Below, one piece after another: positions 1 to 7,111 of a stretch of DNA of 16,944 bases; position 1 is the stretch's first letter, and each line of letters opens with the position of its first letter. Below the pieces are notes generated by a model, which had not been told where the DNA came from, did no database searches, and was given only the letters and a program-made list of their open reading frames with translations. The stretch is from JAUVXJ01 sp034430275. Its GTDB lineage: Bacteria > Chloroflexota > Anaerolineae > UBA7937 > B3-Chlor. The stretch covers positions 1 to 16,944 of the forward strand of contig DAOUEW010000383.1 of the NCBI GenBank assembly GCA_034430275.1, read 5' to 3'. The translations under genes were made by a program, and so were the position numbers.

Positions 1-1
1 C

Positions 2-118
2 GCAGTGAGCGCGTGGCTCAACAAACCGGTCAAGCCCTCAGAGTTGCTAAACGCGGTGCAGAAGACTCTGACCGGCGTGACGGAGGGAGTGCCCGTTGGC
101 GTTCCCGCCGTCTCCTAG
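2..118 (+). CDS. Response regulator receiver domain protein, 3' end only (partial)
   Basis: The window opens inside a reading frame of 39 codons ending at TAG 116-118. The visible tail reads AVSAWLNKPVKPSELLNAV..., which matches the end of a receiver (REC) domain: the conserved lysine-proline pair after beta-5 (KPV), followed by the amphipathic last helix. The same signature recurs in the two other receivers of this window (FTKPV at 7796-8185 and LSKPI at the right end), so the three look like one paralogous family. After the helix there is a short tail (GVTEGVPVGVPAVS) and no output domain. What precedes the domain is outside the window; it could be a stand-alone receiver or the end of a channel-receiver fusion like the one at 15697. 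Phosphoacceptor residues cannot be seen. Confidence 0.8.
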   Translation, partial: AVSAWLNKPVKPSELLNAVQKTLTGVTEGVPVGVPAVS

Positions 119-198
119 TGGGTGCGCGGCCGTGTTTGCCAGGCCTTCTGCACCACTAGAGCCATGCGGTCTCCACCAACACGTTCACGGAGCAGTCG

Positions 199-234
199 GC
201 AAGGTTTGACCTTCGCGAGTTGGTCAAGCCTTGC
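199..234. promoter_or_regulatory. Long inverted repeat (13-bp arms) upstream of the formate dehydrogenase genes
   Basis: Arms GCAAGGTTTGACC (199-211) and GGTCAAGCCTTGC (222-234) are complementary at 12 of 13 positions, the exception being a T/G pair that would wobble in RNA, around a 10-nt loop. No T-run follows on either strand, so it is not a classical intrinsic terminator. It lies 81 bp after the upstream stop codon and about 40 bp before the putative -35 of the next gene. The TTGGTCAA half of the right arm (220-227) recurs at 254-261, 34 bp further on. An operator, or a hairpin protecting the upstream mRNA end, are both possible. Confidence 0.55.
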
Positions 235-275
235 GCCTATTGGGCGCGCAGATTTGGTCAACACTCGTGGCACTC

Positions 276-305
276 TTGACAATAGACCGAGGGCTGTGGT
301 AGAGT
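276..305 (+). promoter_or_regulatory. Putative sigma70-type promoter of the formate dehydrogenase beta/gamma genes
   Basis: A consensus -35 hexamer TTGACA (276-281) is separated by 18 bp from TAGAGT (300-305), a moderate -10. Transcription would begin near 312, giving a leader of about 75 nt before the ATG at 390. This is the best match to a housekeeping promoter in the 119-389 gap. The inverted repeat at 199-234 and the repeated TTGGTCAA (254-261) lie just upstream, where an activator would bind. Confidence 0.5.
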
Positions 306-389
306 ACGCGCTGCCATCGGAAGCCTTTGTAGGGAGCTACTCTCCACACTATGGATGAATCATAGCTTGTCGAAAGGGGCAAGAGATAC

Positions 390-1184
390 ATGTCCAGAGT
401 CGCTATGTTGATCGATGAGTCGATCTGTACGGGCTGTCGCGGTTGCCAGGTGGCGTGCAAGCAGTGGAACGACTTGCCTGCGGAAGCGACGACCCAGCAA
501 GGAAGCTACGAGAACCCGCCCGACCTCTCACCTGTCACCTGGACACGGGTCAGGTTCTTCGAACATGGTCAAAACGGCAACCTCCAGTGGCTATTCCTGA
601 CCCAAGGCTGCTTCCACTGCGGGAACCCAGCCTGCGTGGAGGTCTGTCCCACCGGTGCACTCAAACAGGACCCTGAGCTAGGTATCGTCACTGTCGAGTG
701 GGAATTGTGTAATGGCTGCGGCTATTGCACCCAGTTCTGTCCCTTTGGCATACCGCGGTTGGACACCAATCCCCTCTCGGGGGAGGGCAAAGCCTACAAG
801 TGCACCTTCTGCCAGGACCGCGTCACCAATGGCCTGCCGCCTGCCTGCGTCAAGACATGTCCCTCGGGGGCGTTCCACTTCGGCGACCGCGAGGAGATGC
901 TGTCCATAGGCAAGGCCCGAGTAGAGAAGCTGCAGCAGACAGGATTCCCCAACGCCAATCTCTACGGCGAGCATGAGATGGGAGGGCTCGGCCGACTGTA
1001 CGTCCTCAAGGAGAGACCTTCGGCATACGGACTCCCGGAGAATCCCCAGTACCCAGCAATGGCCTCACTCTGGCAGGACTTGGTGCAACCGCTGGGCACA
1101 ATGGCTTTCGGTGCGGCCGCACTAGCCATGATGGGCTTCTACTTCGTGTCGCGCCGCAGCATTACGATGGAGGAAGTCGAATGA
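390..1184 (+). CDS. fdnH: Formate dehydrogenase-N-type iron-sulfur beta subunit
   Basis: The 264-residue protein is a four-cluster ferredoxin of the DmsB/FdnH/HybA class. Sixteen cysteines form four [4Fe-4S] sites: C13/C16/C19/C23 (CTGCRGCQVAC), C74/C77/C82/C86, C107/C110/C113/C117 and C138/C141/C153/C157. A single hydrophobic segment at about 234-254 near the C-terminus fits the membrane anchor by which FdnH packs against the cytochrome b subunit. In known FdnGHI enzymes this subunit passes electrons from the molybdenum or tungsten catalytic subunit to haem. Start: ATG 390 with AGGGG at 375-379. The stop overlaps the next start (ATGA at 1181-1184), so the pair is translationally coupled. No alpha subunit lies upstream (a receiver gene does), so the catalytic partner must be encoded elsewhere; other four-cluster redox partners cannot be excluded. 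Confidence 0.88.
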   Translation: MSRVAMLIDESICTGCRGCQVACKQWNDLPAEATTQQGSYENPPDLSPVTWTRVRFFEHGQNGNLQWLFLTQGCFHCGNPACVEVCPTGALKQDPELGIVTVEWELCNGCGYCTQFCPFGIPRLDTNPLSGEGKAYKCTFCQDRVTNGLPPACVKTCPSGAFHFGDREEMLSIGKARVEKLQQTGFPNANLYGEHEMGGLGRLYVLKERPSAYGLPENPQYPAMASLWQDLVQPLGTMAFGAAALAMMGFYFVSRRSITMEEVE

Positions 1185-1927
1185 TCGGTGACAAGATGCG
1201 CAAAGTCGAGCAGGCAGATGAGGCCGGAGCCATCAGGATCCGGTGGATACCGAAGTACACAGCCATGGAGCGTGTCTTCCACTGGGGTCACACCGTCACC
1301 TTCCTCGGGCTAGCCATGACGGGGATGATCTTGTTCTTCCCCTTCCTTCGCCCCTTGGCTCAAGGCGAGAGCGGTCAACTTATCCGCTTGGTCCATCGGG
1401 CCATGGCCATCGCCTACGGAGTGTTGCCCCTCGTATACATCATACTTGAGCCCCGCCGAGCGCTGATGAGCCTCAAGTCAGTCTTCAAGGTGAGTCGCTA
1501 CGACGTGGAGTGGGTGAAGGGCATGATACCCTACTACATGTTCGGCCGACACGAGGCCATGGCACCTCAAGACAGGTTCAACACCGGGGAGAAGATGAAC
1601 GCTGCGGTCATTATCCTCGGGAGCGTAGTCTTCGCCATCACGGGCCTGCTCATGTGGTTCGGCAAGGGTGTGTTGCCCATCGGCGCCTTCCAGCTCATGG
1701 TGCTCCTACACGACATAGCCATGATCGTGACTGTGTGCATGTTCATCGTCCACTTCTATCTGGCGGTGGTGCACCCTCTGATGTGGGCCGGACTGGTCAG
1801 CATGCGGTTTGGCGTGACCTCGGCTGCCTATGCCCAAGAACACCACGCTCTGTGGTACTACGGCGAGGAGAAGGCCAAGGAGATCTACGAGGCCAAGAAG
1901 TCCGAGCGGGTTGCCAAGGACGAGTAG
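1181..1927 (+). CDS. fdnI: Formate dehydrogenase cytochrome b (gamma) subunit
   Basis: A 248-residue integral membrane protein with four predicted helices at about 33-58, 71-92, 142-162 and 176-201. Histidines H34 and H37 (FHWGH) at the start of helix 1, one in helix 2 (VHRAM) and others in helix 4 (LLHD, IVHFYLAVVHP) fit the haem-b ligation pattern of the FdnI/FdoI family, and the C-terminal HHALWYYGEEKAKE is typical of that family. Its role is to take electrons from the beta subunit through two b haems to quinone. It begins at the ATG overlapping the beta-subunit stop, with GGAGGAAG just upstream. A charged tail of about 45 residues follows helix 4. A strong terminator lies 44 bp after the stop, so this is the last gene of a two-gene unit. 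Confidence 0.88.
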   Translation: MIGDKMRKVEQADEAGAIRIRWIPKYTAMERVFHWGHTVTFLGLAMTGMILFFPFLRPLAQGESGQLIRLVHRAMAIAYGVLPLVYIILEPRRALMSLKSVFKVSRYDVEWVKGMIPYYMFGRHEAMAPQDRFNTGEKMNAAVIILGSVVFAITGLLMWFGKGVLPIGAFQLMVLLHDIAMIVTVCMFIVHFYLAVVHPLMWAGLVSMRFGVTSAAYAQEHHALWYYGEEKAKEIYEAKKSERVAKDE

Positions 1928-1970
1928 ACCACAGCCTCATTAGCTGGCCATACCATCCCCTCATACAATC

Positions 1971-2002
1971 GGGACCGGATTGACAAATCCGGTCCCTTTC
2001 TT
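1971..2002 (+). terminator. Rho-independent terminator of the formate dehydrogenase genes
   Basis: A perfect 10-bp stem, GGGACCGGAT (1971-1980) and ATCCGGTCCC (1987-1996), closes a 6-nt loop and is followed by TTTCTT. It lies 44 bp after the gamma-subunit stop. The opposite strand has no T-run in the matching position, so it serves the + strand only. Confidence 0.85.
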
Positions 2003-2018
2003 GCTCCGCAAACGTTGT

Positions 2019-2032
2019 TTGATCCCGATCAA
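2019..2032. promoter_or_regulatory. Perfect FNR/CRP-family consensus palindrome
   Basis: TTGATCCCGATCAA is an exact match to the FNR consensus half-sites TTGAT and ATCAA with the standard 4-bp spacer. It lies in the 152-bp gap between two convergent genes (stops at 1927 and 2080), where no start codon of a known gene is served. By simple counting, ten fixed bases are expected about 0.02 times in a window of this size. I see no matching -10 box nearby. It may control an unseen small or antisense transcript, or be coincidental. Confidence 0.45.
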
Positions 2033-2079
2033 GGACGTGACATGACAGCAGAAGCAACGGCAAGCTCAAGCCGGAATCG

Positions 2080-3276
2080 TCATCCCTCCCCTTGTCCTCC
2101 AACTGTCCGGCCTCCTTCCAGGATCTGCTCTCCTGGTTCTTTCGTAGGAGGCAGGGTGACGGTGAAGGTCGTGCCCTCGTCGAGCTTCGACTCTACGTCG
2201 ATGCTCCCACCGTAGGTCTCCACGATCTCCTTCACGATGGGCAAGCCCAGCCCCGTACCGTGCTCTTCCATCTGTTTCGCCTGCGGCGTACGGTAGAACT
2301 CCTCGAAGATGCGCGGCAGGTCATCGGCAGCGATGCCGATGCCTGTATCAGACACCACACCCACTATCTGGCCGTCCTTCTCGTCAAGGGACGCCACTAC
2401 ACTCCCGCCGCGGGGCGTATACTTGATGCCGTTGGATATGAGGTTGGTCCAGAGTTGCTTCAGATCCTCTTCGTCTGCCAACATCTCAGGGCGTTTTCCG
2501 ATCTTCACTGTAAGGGTCACACCCTTCCGTTGTGCCTCCGCTCGCATCAGGTCAGCCACCTCATCCAACGTCGTGGCCACCGATACAGTCTTCAGTTTCT
2601 TGACCGCCATAGCCTTCTCCTTCATGTGAGCCAGCACGAGGAGATCGTGTATCATCTCCAGGAGCTCGCCACACCTGTCGTGGGCGGTTGCTATCATCTC
2701 CCTTTCGTCGCCGCCCGCGTAGCCGTCCAGAATGAGGCCCAGGTATCCCTGTATGGCGGCAACTGGCGCTCGCAGTTCGTGGGCCACGGTGAGCATGAAT
2801 CGGCTCTTCATCGAGTCGAGCTTCTCCAGCTCCATATTCGCCCGCGCAAGCTCCTTCGCCTCTTCCTCGATCGCCTGCAAGCGCTTGGTCTCCAGCGTGA
2901 GCCGCCGGTGTTCCAGGCCCTGGCTCACGACCAGACTCAGGTCATCCGAGGTGAAGGGCTTGGATATGAAATCGTAGGCTCCCTTCTTGATAGTCCTCAC
3001 AGCCGCTTCCACCGTCGCATAGCCAGTGATGATGATGACCACGACGTCCGGGTCTATCTCACGGATGCGGTCCAGAGCCTCGACCCCACTCATGCCTGGC
3101 ATCATCAAGTCCAGCAAGACTAGATCGAAGGATCCCTCGCGCAGCTCTCGTAGCCCCGCGGCACCCGTATCCGCCACCTCAACCGAGTAGCCCAGAGGCG
3201 TCAAAGCCCGGCGGCATCCCTCACGTATGCCTCTCTCGTCGTCGATCACTAGGATGTTTGACTGTTTTCCCACCAC
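2080..3276 (-). CDS. Receiver-histidine kinase protein (REC-HisKA-HATPase)
   Basis: 398 residues, cytosolic, no membrane segment. An N-terminal receiver domain (about 7-120) has the acidic pair D12/D13, phosphoacceptor D56 in LLDLMMPG, T84 and K106 in SKPF. A coiled-coil-like linker (about 121-155) leads to a HisKA dimerisation domain with phosphoacceptor H166 (VAHELRAP) and a HATPase domain with N box N282, G1 DTGIG (310-314) and G2 GTGLGL (340-345). All catalytic residues are present, so it can plausibly both receive phosphate from and pass it to partners. It sits 25 bp after the sensor kinase gene, implying an operon and a phosphorelay. The start is GTG 3276, or the next codon GTG 3273, both behind AGGAGG. 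It has no DNA-binding domain; its partner receiver is not identifiable from sequence. Confidence 0.87.
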   Translation of the reverse strand: MVGKQSNILVIDDERGIREGCRRALTPLGYSVEVADTGAAGLRELREGSFDLVLLDLMMPGMSGVEALDRIREIDPDVVVIIITGYATVEAAVRTIKKGAYDFISKPFTSDDLSLVVSQGLEHRRLTLETKRLQAIEEEAKELARANMELEKLDSMKSRFMLTVAHELRAPVAAIQGYLGLILDGYAGGDEREMIATAHDRCGELLEMIHDLLVLAHMKEKAMAVKKLKTVSVATTLDEVADLMRAEAQRKGVTLTVKIGKRPEMLADEEDLKQLWTNLISNGIKYTPRGGSVVASLDEKDGQIVGVVSDTGIGIAADDLPRIFEEFYRTPQAKQMEEHGTGLGLPIVKEIVETYGGSIDVESKLDEGTTFTVTLPPTKEPGEQILEGGRTVGGQGEG

Positions 3277-3301
3277 GTGACCTCCTCAGCATCTGGTCCG
3301 C

Positions 3302-5296
3302 TCACTTGGAGTCTTCCTCCGTCGTCTGTTCTGCCCCCAGCGTCTGGGCTGGCTCTGCCCCGGTGCCAGGCAGCCTGACCGGCAAGGTGATAGTGAAGGT
3401 GCTGCCCACCCCCACCTCGCTCTCCACATAGATCTGTCCTCGATGCATCTTGATGATGCCGTAGACGATCGCCAGGCCCAGGCCCGTCCCCTTGCCGATG
3501 GGCTTGGTCGTGAAGAATGGCGTGAAGATCTTGCTCAAGTTCTCTTCCGGTATGCCACATCCGGTGTCCTGGAACACGATCGCAACCATATCATCCTCTG
3601 CAGGGGCAGTAGCAACGGTGAGCGAGCCGTGCCCTTCCATCGCCTCAGCAGCGTTGGTCATGAGGTTGATGAAGACCTCCTTCAGTTGCGCCGGATCGGC
3701 CTGGATACTGGGTAGATCCAGGTCCAGTCTACGGATGATCTCCAGATCCTGAAACACCGGCTGGGCGCCTATCTCCTCGATGGTCTCTGAAAGGAGTGTA
3801 TTCACATCAGTGCTCTGGGCCAGCACCTCGTTCTGTCGTGCAAAGTTCAGCAAGTCCGAGACGATGGTCTTGCATCGCGTGGCCTCGTCTATGATCATCT
3901 TCACGTCGTCTCGCCGCGGATCATCCTCAGGCAGCTCCTTCCGCATGATGTCAGAGAAGAGGAGGATGGTGCCCAGCGGATTGTTGATCTCGTGAGCCAC
4001 ACCAGCGGCCAACTGCCCGACGGAGGCCAGCTTTTCCGATTGGATCAACTGTTGTTCAGTAGTCCTCAACGTCTCCACCATGCTATTGAAGGATCGCGCC
4101 AGGATGGCTAGCTCACCGGTTCCCTCCACGTGCAGAGTCACAGTCCGATCCCCACGGGCCACCCTCTCGTTGGCTTCCGCCAGGTTCTCAACAGGCCTGG
4201 TGATGGAGCGGGAGATCGGTACGGCTATCATCACGGCCAGGAGGGTAAACCCCAGCGCGATCATGAGGATACGAGCATCGAACTCGTACACCAACTCCTC
4301 GAAGGACGCCTGCCGAGCGCCGACGTACAGTATGCCCACTATCTGGCCCTCGTGATCGCGCAAAGGCTCATAGCGCGTGATGAAGTTCTCATTCACCACG
4401 TAGGCCGGCCCCGTAAAACCAACGCCCTCGATGAGCACCACATCGCGCACCTCTTGAGAAACGCGTGTGCCGACTGCTCGTTTCCCCTGCAAGTCCAGAA
4501 CGTTCGTGGAAACCCTCAGGTCGCCGAAGAAAATGGTCACCGTGTCGACGCCCGCCACCTCTTTGATACGGTCTACTATTGTGAAGTCGTTGTTAAAGAG
4601 GTGTCCCACCACCACGGCGCCGACCACGACGCCACCCTCATCCAAGACTGGGGCAACGGCTGTCAGAGTGAGGCCCGCCGTACCCTCCCGACCGTCGAAG
4701 GGTTCCGGCGCAGCCTTTGGGGTGTCCACGATGGCAATTCTGGCTTGCTCGGCGAGCCCGAGCAGGGACAGCAACTGACCCGGGACTACTTCTGTAGCAG
4801 CGAGATCGCTGCCGGCAATCATCGCCGCGGACACGACAGGCAGACCGTACCAGTTGCCGGGTGTCGCGGCCGTTACCTCTCCCTGGGAGCGCGCCGTCTT
4901 ACCGAGCACAGAATCCCCGTCTGCATCTAACACCACAATGAAGTGGCTGGCGGCAAGACTCTGAGATCGGATCTCGTTCGCCACACACTCTTCCAGCACC
5001 ACCACTGCGTCGGTGTCGCCCTGGCTGACCAGTTGCAGTGCACTCACCACCGAAACGCTCGACGCCAATCTACGGGCTGTGCTGCTGATCTTGTCCAGCT
5101 TGATCTCGTAGAAAGCCTCCGCCAGTTGCATGTCTCTACTCACACGCCTGTCTTGGGCACCAGAGAGGTAGTCACCGATCAGCTTCGAAGTCACCAATGC
5201 CGTGGCGCCTACTGTTAGGAGGGCGATCAAGGAGAAGAAGATGACCAGAGTAGTCTGAAGACGAAAGCCGAGCAGGCGGTTGATGTGCCTTCCCAT
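3302..5296 (-). CDS. Membrane sensor histidine kinase (Cache-HAMP-HisKA-HATPase)
   Basis: 664 residues from ATG 5296, which has GGGGA six bases upstream; an ATG five codons earlier (5311) has its purine run too close and is less likely. Order: transmembrane helix about 15-40; extracytoplasmic sensing region about 45-335, ending in a segment (DLRVSTNVLDLQGKRAVGT, then EPLRDHEGQIVGILYVG) typical of Cache3/Cache2 fusion domains; transmembrane helix about 342-363; HAMP linker about 364-416; HisKA with phosphoacceptor H435 (VAHEINNP); HATPase with N box (NLMTNAAEAM), G1 DTGCG and G2 GKGTGLGL. The class binds small organic acids or amino acids outside the membrane; the actual ligand is unknown, but neighbours for formate and acetate uptake make such acids reasonable candidates. 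It is the first gene of a two-gene operon with the receiver-kinase at 2080-3276. Confidence 0.9.
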   Translation of the reverse strand: MGRHINRLLGFRLQTTLVIFFSLIALLTVGATALVTSKLIGDYLSGAQDRRVSRDMQLAEAFYEIKLDKISSTARRLASSVSVVSALQLVSQGDTDAVVVLEECVANEIRSQSLAASHFIVVLDADGDSVLGKTARSQGEVTAATPGNWYGLPVVSAAMIAGSDLAATEVVPGQLLSLLGLAEQARIAIVDTPKAAPEPFDGREGTAGLTLTAVAPVLDEGGVVVGAVVVGHLFNNDFTIVDRIKEVAGVDTVTIFFGDLRVSTNVLDLQGKRAVGTRVSQEVRDVVLIEGVGFTGPAYVVNENFITRYEPLRDHEGQIVGILYVGARQASFEELVYEFDARILMIALGFTLLAVMIAVPISRSITRPVENLAEANERVARGDRTVTLHVEGTGELAILARSFNSMVETLRTTEQQLIQSEKLASVGQLAAGVAHEINNPLGTILLFSDIMRKELPEDDPRRDDVKMIIDEATRCKTIVSDLLNFARQNEVLAQSTDVNTLLSETIEEIGAQPVFQDLEIIRRLDLDLPSIQADPAQLKEVFINLMTNAAEAMEGHGSLTVATAPAEDDMVAIVFQDTGCGIPEENLSKIFTPFFTTKPIGKGTGLGLAIVYGIIKMHRGQIYVESEVGVGSTFTITLPVRLPGTGAEPAQTLGAEQTTEEDSK

Positions 5297-5349
5297 CGTG
5301 AATCCCCGCATCCCTTCGGGCGGTGCTCGAGTGCTCAGCGGCGGTCAAC

Positions 5350-5367
5350 GTCAGTGCCGCCACTGAC
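5350..5367. promoter_or_regulatory. Perfect 18-bp inverted repeat upstream of the sensor kinase
   Basis: GTCAGTG and CACTGAC flank a 4-nt centre (CCGC), giving a perfect 7-bp dyad 53 bp upstream of the kinase start at 5296. A possible -10 on the minus strand, TACAAT (5411-5416), lies further upstream, so the dyad would be in the 5' leader as an operator or an RNA hairpin. I could not find a good -35 for that -10. Confidence 0.35.
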
Positions 5368-5741
5368 CGGCCACCGACGGTACGTGCAATCCTGCTCCCG
5401 TTCTCCGACCATTGTATCCCGATTCACAGCAAGTCACCAGTGTGCTTCACACAGGACGTGGGGCGGCGTGCAAGCTGCCGCTGCCACCGCCTCGAGACGC
5501 CCTCCGAGCCCTTTCCAAGGACTTCATCGGCGGGGCCGGGCACGGGCATCGCCTGATACCTGGCGCCCATAAGCCTCTCCCCCTTCCTACAGCTTGCCTG
5601 ACGATACACTTGGCCCCAGTAGGCACAATTGCCTAGTCGCGCGACGGCGCATCACCGCCGAAACACCCAAACCCCCATGAGGGTGATACGCCTTTGTCCT
5701 AGGTCCAAAACAAGCACTTTACCTCTTCAAGGGCCATTCGC

Positions 5742-5759
5742 GGTGTGGTAAACTACACC
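5742..5759. promoter_or_regulatory. Near-perfect 18-bp palindrome, possible operator
   Basis: GGTGTGGTAAACTACACC is a dyad with arms GGTGTgGT and ACtACACC, one G/T mismatch and a central AA. The sequence TAAACT inside it could act as a weak -10 for rightward transcription, but the hexamer 17 bp upstream (TTCAAG) is a poor -35. The nearest rightward gene starts 557 bp downstream, so what it would regulate is unclear. Confidence 0.3.
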
Positions 5760-6315
5760 CGGTCCGCTCCGTGGCCGGAACCGACTTGGCGCAAGCTGTG
5801 CGCGTATTCTGGTCTCGTGACGAGTGGCGGACATCAGTGCTGTATGGGCAATGAGCGCGCAAAAGCCCACTGCTTCGCTGCCTTTTCTGGCATCGAGAGG
5901 TTGAGTGAAATCGACCAGGTCCCGTGGACTCAAGCGTCCATGATCTAACCACCTGGAGAGCAGGACGAGAAAGGAGGTTACAGACCCACTATCGTCAGGA
6001 CTAGTGTACCACCTTGTTCCTCTTGGGCGCCCCGTTCCAGATTGTCCGAGCCGTGCGGTAGGCTGGCAAAGGACGCAGACCGCCAAAGAGGTGCAAGAGG
6101 TTGTAGGAGCGGCCCAGCGGTCGGCCTGAAGTGATGTCAAGCAGCAGGCCCCAAAGTTGAGCTCTTCTGGGAGTAGTCCTCCGGTCAAGGGCAAACGAGA
6201 GGTCTACCCCCTGGACTGCCACAGCGTGAGAGAGGGACGGACGGGAGACGGTGAGCGCCCGGAAGGGCCCCGCAACAATCGAGAGAAGGACAATAGAGGA
6301 GAACACGGAGGTAGC

Positions 6316-6882
6316 ATGAGTGATAAACTCGCCAACCCAGCACCGCTAGGTCTACTGGCTTTCGGAATGACCACAGTACTGCTGAACCTGCATAACGCCG
6401 GACTCTATCCTCTCGACAGCATGATTCTGGCCATGGGGTTCGCGTACGGAGGCATTGCGCAGATCATCGTCGGATCAATGGAGTTCAGAAAGGGCAACAC
6501 TTTTGGCACCGTTGCCTTCACGTCCTACGGCCTATTCTGGTGGTCTCTGGTGGTCCTGCTTCTGCTTCCCAAGGGCAACCTGGGCGTTGAAGCTCCAAAT
6601 ACCACAGCGCTGGCGGCATACTTCTTCATCTGGGGCCTGTTCACACTGGTCATGTTCTTCGGGACGCTGAAGACCAACCGCATACTACAGACAGTCTTCA
6701 TGAGCCTCGCCATCCTCTTCTTTCTTTTGACAGCAAGGGAGTTGACCGGCAACGCGCTGGTTGCGACCCTCACCGGCTACGAGGGTATCATCTGCGGACT
6801 GAGCGCTGTCTACCTGGGCCTGGCAGAGGTGCTGAACGAAGCAAACGGCAGGACTGTGCTGCCGATATGGGAGGTGGATTAA
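6316..6882 (+). CDS. satP: Acetate/succinate uptake transporter, AceTr (GPR1/FUN34/SatP) family
   Basis: 188 residues, the same length as E. coli SatP. The family signature NPAPLGL stands at residues 7-13, directly before helix 1, followed by LLAFGMTTVLLNLHNAG. Six hydrophobic helices are visible, consistent with the hexameric plasma-membrane channels of this family that take up acetate (and succinate) with protons. The frame is open for 53 codons further upstream, but the start is ATG 6316: GGAGG stands at 6307-6311 and the family motif begins seven residues in. The extra upstream residues (arginine- and glycine-rich) look non-coding. The gene stands alone between a 1-kb gap and a probable operon. 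Import for assimilation or export of fermentation acetate are both possible. Confidence 0.92.
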   Translation: MSDKLANPAPLGLLAFGMTTVLLNLHNAGLYPLDSMILAMGFAYGGIAQIIVGSMEFRKGNTFGTVAFTSYGLFWWSLVVLLLLPKGNLGVEAPNTTALAAYFFIWGLFTLVMFFGTLKTNRILQTVFMSLAILFFLLTARELTGNALVATLTGYEGIICGLSAVYLGLAEVLNEANGRTVLPIWEVD

Positions 6883-6914
6883 CGCCACGCCTCTGGAACT
6901 GGCTGCTGAACAAC

Positions 6915-6950
6915 CCTGCCCATACCTCGGATGAAGGCAGGTCCTTCTTC
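6915..6950 (+). terminator. Weak candidate terminator after the acetate transporter
   Basis: CCTGCC (6915-6920) pairs with GGCAGG (6936-6941) across a 15-nt loop, followed by TCCTTCTTC. The stem is short, the loop long and the tail only pyrimidine-rich, so this is a tentative call based mainly on position, 32 bp after the stop codon. Confidence 0.3.
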
Positions 6951-7111
6951 ACTGACCAGTCCGAGATGTCGTGAGCGGGGGCGCCCACCCGAGGTCGTGT
7001 CTCACTGGCGATAGCGCCTGCTGGGGTTGCCGTCAGGCCGGGAAGTCGAGTGGCCCGCAGACTAGAACGGCAGATGGTCTCCAGGGCGATAAACGGGACC
7101 TTCGTTGCAGT

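Larger units (their letters stand above)
5297..6315. other. Gene-poor intergenic region of about 1 kb between divergent genes
   Basis: I find no convincing gene here. Open frames exist on both strands (for example 5745-5948 + and 5727-6194 -) but their translations resemble no family and lack good start contexts. Contents I can point to: the dyad at 5350-5367; minus-strand TACAAT at 5411-5416; near-palindrome ACCCCCATGAGGGT at 5671-5684; near-perfect palindrome GGTGTGGTAAACTACACC at 5742-5759; and an unused Shine-Dalgarno-like AAAGGAGG near 5970. It must contain the promoters of the sensor kinase (-) and of the acetate transporter (+). A non-coding RNA is possible but not shown. Confidence 0.5.

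Noticed and set aside
2092..3123. 343-codon open frame on the + strand
   Set aside because: It is fully antisense to the receiver-kinase gene, has no recognisable domain, and arises from the codon bias of the real gene.
5727..6194. 155-codon open frame on the - strand in the 1-kb gap
   Set aside because: Its composition is rich in Arg, Ser, Thr and Pro, there is no motif and no good ribosome site, and other frames overlap it. It looks like non-coding sequence.
6157..6315. N-terminal extension of 53 residues on the acetate transporter
   Set aside because: The conserved family motif begins seven residues after ATG 6316, which has a strong Shine-Dalgarno; the extension is low-complexity and unlike the family.
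7021..7090. Possible cobalamin-type riboswitch fragments (GCCGGGAAG, GGCCCGCAGAC)
   Set aside because: The fragments do not follow the order of the cobalamin consensus, no helices could be paired convincingly, and no relevant gene follows closely.
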